Of a stretch of 64,000 nt of DNA, positions 1 through 10,103 are shown in pieces. The DNA is from Cylindrodendrum hubeiense (lineage: Eukaryota > Ascomycota > Sordariomycetes > Hypocreales > Nectriaceae). Position 1 is the first letter of the stretch; every line of letters starts with the position of its first letter. The notes below the pieces were generated by a model, which searched no databases, was not told where the DNA came from, and was given only the letters and a program-made list of their open reading frames with translations. The position numbers were made by a program, and so were the translations under genes. Location of the stretch: assembly GCA_014621425.1 (NCBI GenBank), contig JAANBB010000061.1:82844-146843 (forward strand), written 5' to 3'.

Positions 1-2
1 GG

Positions 3-995
3 TTCGTCTCCAGACGGCTTCCTCTCACAATCCCAAAAGATTCTGGTAGGCACTTTGTCGACCAAAACAGCTTTCGACTCCCAGAATACCCATTCGAGGT
101 CGTATTCAGAGCAATGGAGGTCATGAACCCAAACTACAAATTCGACGACGTGGATGTTCTCATCAACCGCAACACGCTGCGCAAGCTGTTCAAGCTCTGC
201 TGCGGGCAACGCCAGGGCCCATTTAAAATCAACCTCTTTGGTATCGCGAACACAATGATCGTTGAGAGATGCGAGGCAACAATGGAGGAGCTTATCCGGG
301 GGTCGGGGAATTCTGGATGGGGCTTCAATTTCGAGAGTGCCGTTACTCAACCAGGACTTGGCATGGGCGACATCTCTGGCCACCACCGGGTTCTTCGGTA
401 CGATTTTGGAGGCTTGAGCTGCGCTGTCCGATTTGAAGTAGATGCATGCTATGGGGATCCCAGCATGGGAGTGCTTGGAGAACAACCGGAGAGTTCGACA
501 GATCACGCAAAGGAAATATCGGATCTTTCTGCTTCGCTCAAGGGATTGCAAGTTCAAAGTCCTCCTGTCGATCCTGAAGTCAATGACGCTGCCACCATCC
601 GAGTAATCTCTCGCGGGTCTGCTATCCCTCACACCGAAGCGGCTGAGATCAAGTCGATGAAACGCCTAAAGCCACCCGGGCCGATGATGGCGCAACTTTG
701 GTTTGGCCGAACCCAAAATCTGATTCGGGGCGTTCACTCGAATGGTGCCTTCAATAACATACATGTTAACAAAATGGAGGAGAATCTCCAGCACTGGGAA
801 ACTGAACCTCACAACCAAGCGACTTTGCGCAAGGTGGCGACAATTTTATCTCACTTGAGAGATATTGTTAAAGACTCGAAAGAGAGAGCATGCGTGGCGG
901 TCGCTTCGGGGACGGAACTGGAGGTCTTTGATGCCACGCAGAGGAAGACGGCACTGCCACAAGATATATGCGAGAAGTTCTGGAGCAAGAAATGA
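3..995 (+). CDS. 5'-partial conserved fungal protein of unknown function
   Basis: The reading frame is open from the left edge (base 3) to a TGA at 993-995, and the residues before the first internal Met at 114 read as protein, so the gene starts outside the window. The segment after that Met (around VMNPNYKFDDVDVL and SGHHRVLRYDFGGL) resembles a fungal family that databases often label geranylgeranyl pyrophosphate synthetase. I see no DDxxD prenyltransferase motif, so that name should not be read as function. The visible part is about 330 codons with no intron. The middle (roughly residues 160-220 of the visible part) is less conserved-looking. The family assignment is from memory and moderately sure; the biochemical role is unknown. 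Confidence 0.7.
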   Translation, partial: FVSRRLPLTIPKDSGRHFVDQNSFRLPEYPFEVVFRAMEVMNPNYKFDDVDVLINRNTLRKLFKLCCGQRQGPFKINLFGIANTMIVERCEATMEELIRGSGNSGWGFNFESAVTQPGLGMGDISGHHRVLRYDFGGLSCAVRFEVDACYGDPSMGVLGEQPESSTDHAKEISDLSASLKGLQVQSPPVDPEVNDAATIRVISRGSAIPHTEAAEIKSMKRLKPPGPMMAQLWFGRTQNLIRGVHSNGAFNNIHVNKMEENLQHWETEPHNQATLRKVATILSHLRDIVKDSKERACVAVASGTELEVFDATQRKTALPQDICEKFWSKK

Positions 996-1235
996 ATGGG
1001 ATTTCTAAATCATGTCAAAGGTAGGAACTGTATTCTGGTAAAGATTCTGATTTCACACAATGAACACCGCATCTCGAACGTTGCATTCGCTGCGTAATAG
1101 CGAAAGGCCACGATTAAAGCCTTGTGTTTTCCCATCCTTTGATGATTTCTTTTACTTAGGATATGAGCATACTATCGTGATGAGGGTAGTAAATTCCAGT
1201 GACAACATCATTGTCAAGTAGAAGGTTATCCTAAC

Positions 1236-3694
1236 TTACTCTGTGGAAGTTGACAACCTCCCCGAGCGGACTGCAGAGGAATTCTCTTTCCTCTCATCAC
1301 TAGACACATTATTATCGCTTTCTGACGTGGCATTAACCTGTTCCACACTGGCATCCTCAGAGCTATGACCCCGGAATGAGCGCCACGCAAGCTTTCCGGC
1401 CGTAGCAAGTACAGTGCGACCATCGATGACTGGATAAACACAAGCCACAAAGAGACAGACAAAAAGCCATATCTCAGAGACTGTGACCCAACCAATAAAG
1501 AACTATAGTAGAGATAATATTAGATTACTGAAAGCTGGAATTCTTTTGGATTCTGATCCATGGAAGATCAGGAGGTAGGGGACTCATACCGGCTTAGTGA
1601 ATATGTAGTCGCGATAAAGAGGAAGTGGCCAGACAACCCAAGTAACGAGTCCAATAACCACGCTTGCGATTGCAGCAATAGATTTGGCGCGGTTCATCCG
1701 ACGGAGTTCTTTTTCAGGATAGGGATGCTGAACCTGATCTAAGTCTTCGACTTGGACCGTACGGTTTGGTTCCGGGTTCCCTTCTTCATTTACTTCGGTG
1801 AGTAGAAGAAAGACACGCCAGTCGAAGTCTTGGGGCTATTAAATCGGTTAGCCAATAAACAAAATTGCATTAGAGGTTGTATTGGGAATGTACCTTGAAC
1901 CAGGTAATAACGACGGAATAGATTCCCGATGAAAAAGTAGAAGTTATGGCACCCCAAAGGCAGGGAAGCTGTGCTTCGGTCGTAATGATGGTGAGTTCCC
2001 CATTATAAGCATATGCGGTACCTAGCCACACAGCTATTCCAGATGCCTGCAACCCAAAAGCGGTTAATAACGAGATACTAGGTTGCATCCAGAGTTGAAA
2101 TGACTTACAAGGCCCAGAATGGGTGAGATCACGACAGCTGCCTTGGACTGCTTTCGCCACAGAATTGTGAATGCCATTGGGAACATGCCGGGGCAAATGA
2201 TTGTGGCAAGGAAGTATCCCATCCAGTTCAAATCTATACCTCCGTAATGCAAAGCCGTCGCGAAGGCTGACGAGAAGAGCCCGAAGCCCACCACAGCCCA
2301 ATGCGAAACACGGATAACTTGCTTATCATGGGCTTTAGGGTTAATGTATGTCCGATATATATCAAAAGAGACAATGCTCGATACAGCAATAAGCTCTGCA
2401 CTTGTTGTACTTGTCACCGTCATGAAAACAACAAGCAATAGTCCGACAGCACCACCTTTCCCAGCCACTGCCATGACTGCGTAAGGAAGGACGTAGCCGG
2501 CGTTGATCTCGGCAGTTGTCATTACCCTCGGATATGTCGGAAAGATGGAGCTTTTCTCGAGAACAATGGCAGCTAAACCGGCGGTCGTGCCAACAGCCCA
2601 TGGTACGGCAAAGTATGAGATACCCCCAAGCATGTACCCGGGCATCGCGGCGGCGGTATCGGCAGCGAAACCTTTCTGCCAAAAACTCGTATCCATGATG
2701 ACAAGTGCGAAATCGCCGAAGGAGTGTACCAATCCAAAGATGATAGAGCCCTTGGACTTGAAGGACAGAATTGAGCCCCGATAATTTCCTTCGATGTTAT
2801 GTGTCTTGTCAGCTTCCACCAAAGCATCGTAGAAGTCTCCCAAGCCATTGATCGCCTCATTGTTGACGACTGCGATTGTGATCCAGCAGAGCAGAATCAT
2901 GACGACCAGCGTGTGTACGTAGTCTGTTAAAAAGGTGGCTTTTAGGCCACCCACAACGGTGTAAAGGGTTACACCAAGCGGCAAGAGAAATGTCGACGCA
3001 ATGATGTGCATGCCAGTCAGAGCGGTGATAACACCTGCAGCTCCAAGAATCATTGCAGTGACAGAGAGCAGATTGGTTACCAGACATAGAAAGATGAATA
3101 CCATGTGGGCCTCAAAACCATACCGAAGCCGAACGATTTCTAAAGCTGTGTGGCCGTTTCTGTTCTAGTGGTTAGAATCAGGGTTTTGACACTACTCGGA
3201 AATATAGATCAACTCACGGGATTTTCACTTTCGCATGAATTGCCAGGACTGTCATAAGAGCAATTTGAATTGTGCATCCAGCAGCGTACCAGAATGGGGC
3301 TGGGTATCAGTGTTATTAACCATGCTCGACCGGCTCGAGGCGAACAAGGTTTGAGGGTCTCGTACCTGCGATGCCGTATAGGTATCCTTGGGCTGCTGTC
3401 CAAATGATAGCCGTACTTTGATAAAAGTCGGTCAGTTATTATCGAATTAGAGATCCTAGAATTGATGTACTCACGCCCACATCCACGAAGACACCACAGC
3501 TGATGCAGTCAACCCGGTACCGACAGAGCGATTGGCACCATGAACATTTCAGAACGATCAGATCTTTCTCCTAAAAATCGATGGAGAAACTTGGTAACAA
3601 AGATCATGCCCAGCCCAAACGCTAGACCGACGCCCACGACAACACCATAGCCCACACCTTGGGAAAGGGGAACCAGAGCTTCGGAATCAGCCAT
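1236..3694 (-). CDS. DUR3-type sodium:solute symporter (urea/polyamine transporter family), apparent frameshift in exon 1
   Basis: Plasma-membrane symporter of the SSS family, related to fungal DUR3 proteins that take up urea and sometimes polyamines. Exons by eye: 3694-3475, 3415-3366, 3299-3218, 3159-2109, 2046-1894, 1835-1590 and 1502-1236. Family landmarks are the N-terminal LSQGVGYG segment, SEMFM, TGLTASAVVSSW, GHTALEIVRLRYG, a long run of membrane helices, and a hydrophilic Ser-rich C-terminus. Every intron keeps the frame except within exon 1: after SEMFM (about 3541) the frame must shift by one base to reach RSVGTGLTASA, as if GGG had become GG, and the alternative frame is closed upstream by a TGA. 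So it is either a pseudogene or a sequence error. The substrate is inferred from family only. Confidence 0.82.
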
Positions 3695-6600
3695 CTTAGC
3701 AATTGTTGGTCCCTGCCGAATGGTCTTCGAAATAAACTGGGTACATCAGTATCGTATTTCTCATTTTCTTGCTTGATGTTTAAGCAAGTACTTATAAAAA
3801 GGGTCTGTCTATGCTCAGTAGCATTCGTTGTGGCACCTAGGGCAATTCGTTTAGTACGCGACGGATTGCGTGACGGATGCGGATCCGCATCGGGGTGGGG
3901 GAATCGCGCAATAGGTACTCCAGATATCGCGATAGAAAAGATATGGAGTAGTTCTTCCCTACAATCCAACCCGAAGGATTGGAATCCCTATCCCGGTGGG
4001 GTCAGATAAGTCACTGATAGCAGACTATACCTACAAGTATCAACCCAAAGAATAAGGGAATCCCCAATCCGTTACTCCTTGCAACAATAATCATGAATTA
4101 TTGAAACACTTCTATAAATAGGGCATTGAAGCATCATTAGGGTTTAAACGAATTATTTTTCCAGCTATGGAGACTCTTGATTAAATAAATGGCAGTTGGT
4201 ATGCACAGGAAGAAGAGGGAGAACCATGACTTACACCAAGTAGCTTTCAACAGGCATGATCCTTACAACTAAGCCTGAGCCCCATCTAAGTCTCCCGTAA
4301 CATCGGCGCAGAATAGTGCTATCACGTCATTTCATGATACTAGTTGGTTTCATTGTGGTGCGGCAAATGGCGATCAAGATATTGATGGTAGGCAGTGGCC
4401 CCCACTGCGGCGCTAACTTCTCTCCACTCGGGGAAGGATATTTAGGGGCCCGGATGGAGTAGCTAAAATCTCATCGCTTGATAGTCACTTGAATTAGTCT
4501 CAGGCTGGGCTGACTAGAGAAACAGGTAGGGGGCCTCAATAGCAATGAGCCCTTTGTCAACCCCGACTGTGACTCACCAGCTATGACGGCACGCACTATA
4601 CCATTTGCCTACTCCTCTTATCATCTCGATGTATTATCATGCTAAATTTTAAACTGCCTGTTTAGGTTATTGAAAGGAAATACAGGGAGGACCACCCATG
4701 AAAACACAAAGGACATGCGGCCAGCTATTGCCTCCAACTAGTCTGCTATCTCGCAAATGCTTGAACAAGTCTTTATATAAATTCCTAAGGTGGTTTAAAT
4801 CCTGAGACATTGTTTTCTCCAAGGTGGCTTTCGGTTCTATACTGCGTGAGAAACCCGGATACCTCTCAGGTGGAATAGAGGATATGGACCGACACCATAC
4901 TGTTCCCTTCCTCTTAGTTAGTATGAAAGGCCTGCTGTAGGACCCTTAGATAGGAAGCAAATTAAGAGCTTCCATCGGTATCAATTGCATCCCTCGTCAT
5001 TCTCTCTGATAACGCACATCAATGGACGGCCAGTCCCGTAACGTTTCTGGCTGTGTTCATATATATCCAACGGTTCTTTGCAGCAGATCTGGAATAGTCG
5101 ATTGGATGCGGATGCGTAAATATATGTCGGTGTTGAGTGTAGGAGACGGATGAGACAGGGTGAGTAGCTGCGGTAAAGTTTGGAACCAGGAGTATGCAAG
5201 AAAGTTTATTCGCATCACGGAGCTTCAAAAGGTGAGAGAAAGAAGTATTTTATTTACGTAGGTACTGCGGATTATAGAATTACTTGGCAGTTGTAGAGGG
5301 AAACCCATGAATAGTAAAACAACCCATTCTCTTTGTGTCCTTTAATGCTGAGATTTAGTTCATGTTGTTGTTCATTCAGCCCTACTCCATGCATGATGTT
5401 CCCACAGCCAGGAACTGGGAAAACGGCACGCCACCCGCTCCCTGAAGAATTCAAGACCCACATCTGAGTGGAAGCTGTTTAGTTGGTGGCGCTGGGCGCG
5501 CACTGCACTGCCGTCGTGGGATGGGGCGCTACTCGGCAAGTGGCAGGCTTGGCACACCATGACGTACATTTTTGCTCGCCCGTCTCGAAACATCGAATCC
5601 CAAAGTGCATATAAAGGGAAACCGGTGAGAATTTAGACAATGTAGATATCATCGCTCATGGAGTAAAAGGCACCAGGATGAGTCCCCAGCACCCGTGAGG
5701 TGAGAGCCTCGGCGGATGCTAATCGCAGTACGGGATTGCTAAGAGACTGTTGGAAGGAAGTCCTGGAATGACTGGACTGGATAAAAAATTAGGTATGGAA
5801 CTGCCCACCGTACCAAGCGGTTCTGATAGCGCTATCTATCCTACAACAATGCCTAGCGGCTTCGGGGTTATCGTAACGTCCGAGTCGAGGGGGGAGCCTA
5901 GAGCTCCCAGTCCAACCTGCGTAACGTGTGCTTAGTCAACCCCCCAGGTATCAATATTTGTGTCGCTGGGCAGCTCCGGCGGGAAAACCGGATGAGAGTC
6001 ACAGGATAATGGCCACTCCCTTCGTAAGTTCTCGTGTCATCCCTGTTCGTTCATAGATCACATTCCCTCCACGGACATGGCCTTTCATCCATGCTGCACA
6101 AGCCCCGTCGTGTAGACATGCAGATGCTACCCAAGCCCAGGGCAAAATACCGAATGGGCCAAACCCTAACATCCCATAGCCGAACCACTGAACCACTCAA
6201 ATGAGTGAAGCACCCGCACTAACGATTTATCGATCACAACGGCCGTAATTGGTCGGTCCATACTGCGTAGTCTCAGGCCAGTGGCGAACTGTTTCCCACA
6301 CTCGCGACCTTCCTCGTGAGCTCCGACGTCTTCAACCCAGCGGCCAAGCTATTGAGCGGCTTAATTATCGTCGTGCATCAAGAGACCTGTAAATCTCGGG
6401 AACCCTTCCTATTACGGGTATGTTGGCGGTATCGTTATTATTCATCGACGTTGGACTTGTCTATCCACTGAAGGCGTTCGTCATGGGCTCAAACTGAGGG
6501 GTTGCAACGTGAGTACTAACTCCACGTTCCTACCCACTAGTTAGTGACATGCCATCACGTTGGTCATATCTTCTCCTGTATATTACTATTTTGAGCCACA

Positions 6601-8432
6601 GCAGCCCAAGAGCTTCGAATGTCACACCAATATAATGGTTAACCATATATCGTAATCCGGGTTACACTACCTCTATCTATTTGCAGGTCTACGGTACTTC
6701 TACAAGCTAAATCAGATAAGGGAAACCCTCGGCTATTAACCTATGGGCAAAAGTCTTTCTGGCATCCCGGGTTGGCGTTCTCAGAGGTATCGCGGAGGCC
6801 TCCCGCGTTGTGCATGTGTGCTCGCCAGGTGTGTGACCAGGGTGCGCTAATTCTCCCGGCCTGTACATGCGCGCGGGGCAGAGGAGAGGCCTTTACCCCT
6901 TTTATCCTCCCGTGGCGTTTCCAGGGCTTTCGTCGCGGTCACCTCAGGTGCCTTACAGCTGCCTCAGACACGACCCTACAGTCTGCATCCTTCCACCGCT
7001 CCTACTCAGCTGGCGATTTAATTATATAAGAAAACAAGTAAGTCTCTTCTGAAAATTGAGTTGGCCCGGCCTGGTTTGCTTTATTGGTTGTTAGGGTATC
7101 ATTCGATGACATCAGATGACTATCCAAGTTGACATGGCGTCGTGATAACCCGTATTCGTGGGGTAAAATTGGGTTGAACAATTCTTTACGGGTAGACTAA
7201 TGTGATCAACCTTACCATGACTCTCCTCGGTCCCTTACTACAAGGTTCTCGATATGTCACCAGTCTCATGTTGTCGGCGAAGTTTCGTCGGCCTATATAC
7301 ACCGGAGGAGATAGGCCGGAATAGTTTGACACTGACAAATGATCGCTTCACCTATCCCGCCCCACACACATCCTCCCAATTTGGCTCCTAATACTAGGTC
7401 AGTTCGAACAGACACAATATGTATGCATCGTTAAAAAAATCGCTGTCGCTCATTCCAACTCTCAACACGGATGGCTATGAATATAATAGGCAGAAATGAT
7501 TGGAAGTAGGGTCCATAAGCGGGATTTTTATTCTACCACATCAACGTTCGAGATTTGGAATTGTAGAAAGTGTGTTGCTAACCTTCTAGCCGCCTTCTAG
7601 TCAAGCCGAGAGTGCCTGAGTAATGCTGACAAATTTTACGCGGCGAGAGGAAATTTCCTTGAAAGGGAGGGTGAAAAGCTTAACCAGAGGCCAGTGGCAA
7701 AGCCACCATGGCGCGCCTTGAGAAAACACCTCAAGGATATTGGCCACGAGCAGCGCCTCTCGTCCAGCGGCTTCCCCATCAATCACCTGGTCACAGCGTC
7801 TGAAATGGCGTGGTTTCGGCTGACCGAAATTCATTCCCTATTAAAGCCAGGACCATAATGTCTGACCACGGAACTCACTAAAAGTATGCCGATCCTCCTT
7901 TTCGGCCTGGCGTGTTTCGTCTTGAATCCTGATCAATCCTGTCTGTTCTCGTATATTGCTCAATCCTTGGCCTTAATCCTCATCACTAGAACCAAATTAG
8001 CCACTTGATCCAGAAAGCGATCCGGTCCACTAAATTTAGCCTCCCAGACCCGTAACGTGTTTCCTAACAAGCTCGTGTTCACAGCCACGGCTGCACTCCT
8101 CGTGTAGTACAAATTGCTAGTCGCACGCTTCCTGAACCAACCTAAATTACGTCAACTCGTCAGTTCCACCATCCTCAGGGCTTCATCTGTTAAGAAAGTC
8201 CCCATCTCAACCCTATAATCGTTTGGGAGCTGACTAAAATCATCATTTGCTGGTCCTGAAAAAAAAAANGAAAAAAAGAAGAAAAAATTAAGAAGAAAAA
8301 AAAAGAAAGCGCTTGATCATACGACATAAATGCTCTCTCAAGGACAGGTAGCGCCCACCCTACAATCAATTGCCAGCGAAAAAAAAAATAGCTGAACTTC
8401 TAGCTAACTGTCGTAGATATATCGAATGAGTA
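3695..8432. other. Gene-poor region of about 4.7 kb
   Basis: I see no supported gene here. The open frames are short (under about 120 codons), overlap each other on both strands and show no recognisable domains. The first few hundred bases hold the promoter and 5' UTR of the minus-strand transporter, including a TATA-like stretch near 3793. The 6770-7030 part is locally GC-rich and the rest is mixed or AT-rich. No terminal inverted repeat, LTR or transposase could be recognised by eye, so degraded transposon origin remains possible but unsupported. Confidence 0.5.
8259..8309. repeat. A-rich polypurine low-complexity tract with one undetermined base
   Basis: About 50 bases consist almost only of A with scattered G, and contain an N at 8269. 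The tract lies about 125-175 bases upstream of the 8433 start codon. The N shows that the base caller or assembler could not resolve the homopolymer. Confidence 0.85.
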
Positions 8433-8999
8433 ATGCGGTCGCGGTACACCGCAACTGTTGCGATCCCTATTCCCAACAATGCCGCGTCTGATGCCGTGCT
8501 CGCCTTTATCCAGACATACGACCCAATATTACGTCATAACCCCGGCATTGTTAGCTTTGAGGAGATTACTCCTGACACCACCGATACATCCAACGACCCC
8601 TTTTTTAGGCCTATGGACGACACTGTCCGCAAATTCAGGGTTCGAGAAGTTATTTGGCTGGCTCCAGGTCTGGCGAAGACCTTGAGTTGGCCCATGATTT
8701 ACCAGTGCACGCCTGATGGCATTCGGAATCGTGGCGACTCACTTGCGGGCATTATTGCATGGACCCAATGGGCTGTTCGCCCACGCCGAGGGAATACGCC
8801 CCCCATCGGATCTGAGAGCACATCTACCACAACACTTGACGCGGGCGACGAGTGGGAACTGTGGGGAGAGTCGACTGTGGAAGTGAATAGTCTTCTGATG
8901 CCCTTTGTTTCCAACAATACCAAGAATTTCCTCGAACAGATTTGTCAAGGTGTTATAGACGAAATAGTTGCGACTCCCGCTCGATTCGCAAGAGCATAG
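8433..8999 (+). CDS. Small protein resembling the fungal DUF7053 family
   Basis: An uninterrupted 188-codon frame with a plausible fungal amino-acid composition. The layout, a short strand-rich start (TATVAIPIP), a helix with DAVLAFIQTYDPILRHNPGI, a mid segment with Trp/Tyr-rich strands (FRVREVIWLAP, SWPMIYQCTPDGI) and a C-terminal helix, recalls DUF7053 proteins, which look like START/SRPBCC folds. Function is unknown in that family. The start is the first in-frame ATG. No signal peptide or membrane helix is visible. It stands alone between two gene-poor stretches. The family call is a resemblance, not a proof; a free-standing hypothetical protein is the safe reading. Confidence 0.6.
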   Translation: MRSRYTATVAIPIPNNAASDAVLAFIQTYDPILRHNPGIVSFEEITPDTTDTSNDPFFRPMDDTVRKFRVREVIWLAPGLAKTLSWPMIYQCTPDGIRNRGDSLAGIIAWTQWAVRPRRGNTPPIGSESTSTTTLDAGDEWELWGESTVEVNSLLMPFVSNNTKNFLEQICQGVIDEIVATPARFARA

Positions 9000-10103
9000 T
9001 AATATATATAGAATACAGGAATAATCACGGATGAGCTCAAGCGCCCCGAAATCCACCACCATAACGACGTCCCAGTTCGCCAACATCACCACGGTCGACG
9101 TCATGGTCTGAGTCGCTTGATTGACATGTGTATTGATCTCCTCGCCGACGATTCATCGAACCTGCTCAAGCCTCCGCGTCCAAAAATCTGCAGCACTCGG
9201 AGACTAACTCCGAACATTTGGCAAACAAGCCGCCACCAGAACAGGACGTCTTCAGAGACTCGCCAAGATCCTTCATCTCGTGCAGACAACGTAGGATGGG
9301 GTTCGATCCGGCCTAGATGCTCTTATCCACTCGCTGCCTAGATGCTCTTATCCACTCGCTGACAACGGCAACTACAAATTTCGTGATTGAGTTAAGGCTG
9401 ATATCATTGTCGAGATCATTCCCAACTGCCATACGGCAGAATTCGTCCATCAATATAGGCCTGCGCCGAAGATTCAGACAGTAAAGAACCCAAATTAACT
9501 CACGGACTCGGCAAATAATTGTCCTTTTCGCCTTTCACAACCTCAAAACGCAGAATTATATATGTCAGAAGGGTCAGGAACCTACCTGTTTAAAGATGAT
9601 AGGCGAAAAAAGGTACATATCTATCAAATTATCTCCCATGTACTGTCATGATGCCTAATCTGGACCTTGGCAATCCTGGACTGTGTGAAGCTTTGGAAGC
9701 CCTCTATGAAGAGAACTTGGCCCCTCAAGTCAAACGTGGCTTCCTAATTTAAACCTTGACTAATACAATAAACAGCTAAAAGATTCATTAAATATATGTG
9801 ATAGTAATCAATTAGCAATATACTGTTAGGTTTATTACGAAGTGTAAATTGTAATAGCATATCCGAAAGACTAAAATCAATCTATAAACACTCACAGTCT
9901 ATATCCACGTCTCTCAGCGTTGGCAGATATTTGTTGTTAATTCCCTTGACTGAGGGTTGCATATGGCCGCTATGGATTGTCATTACTGTACTACTTTGAT
10001 CTATACGAAAATACTGAATAAAGCTAAAATAAAAGGGAGCCGTCCAAATTTCGAGAAATTAGGGGTAAACATATAGTACAGGCTTCCTAATGTCGTTGGT
10101 TTC
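9000..10103. other. Intergenic, possible coding relic near 9340-9490
   Basis: There is no intact gene. Between about 9340 and 9490 one plus frame reads like protein (LADNGNYKFRD, stop, VKADIIVEIIPNCHTAEFVHQYRP) with a TGA inside, suggesting a decayed gene, but I cannot name a family. The remaining 600 bases before 10104 are AT-rich and hold the 3' side of the minus-strand HET gene. Confidence 0.35.
9312..9361. repeat. Perfect tandem duplication of a 25-base unit
   Basis: The 25-base unit starting CCTAGATGCTCTTATCC occurs twice head to tail with no mismatch (9312-9336 and 9337-9361). The lack of divergence points to a recent slippage or repair event, or an assembly duplication. Confidence 0.9.

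Noticed and set aside
3..995. Geranylgeranyl diphosphate synthase function for the left-edge gene
   Set aside because: The database label for this family is not supported: no aspartate-rich prenyltransferase motif is visible.
6772..7052. Two overlapping 61-85-codon frames in a GC-rich patch
   Set aside because: Low-complexity composition rich in Cys, Arg and Pro with no homologous look; probably chance.
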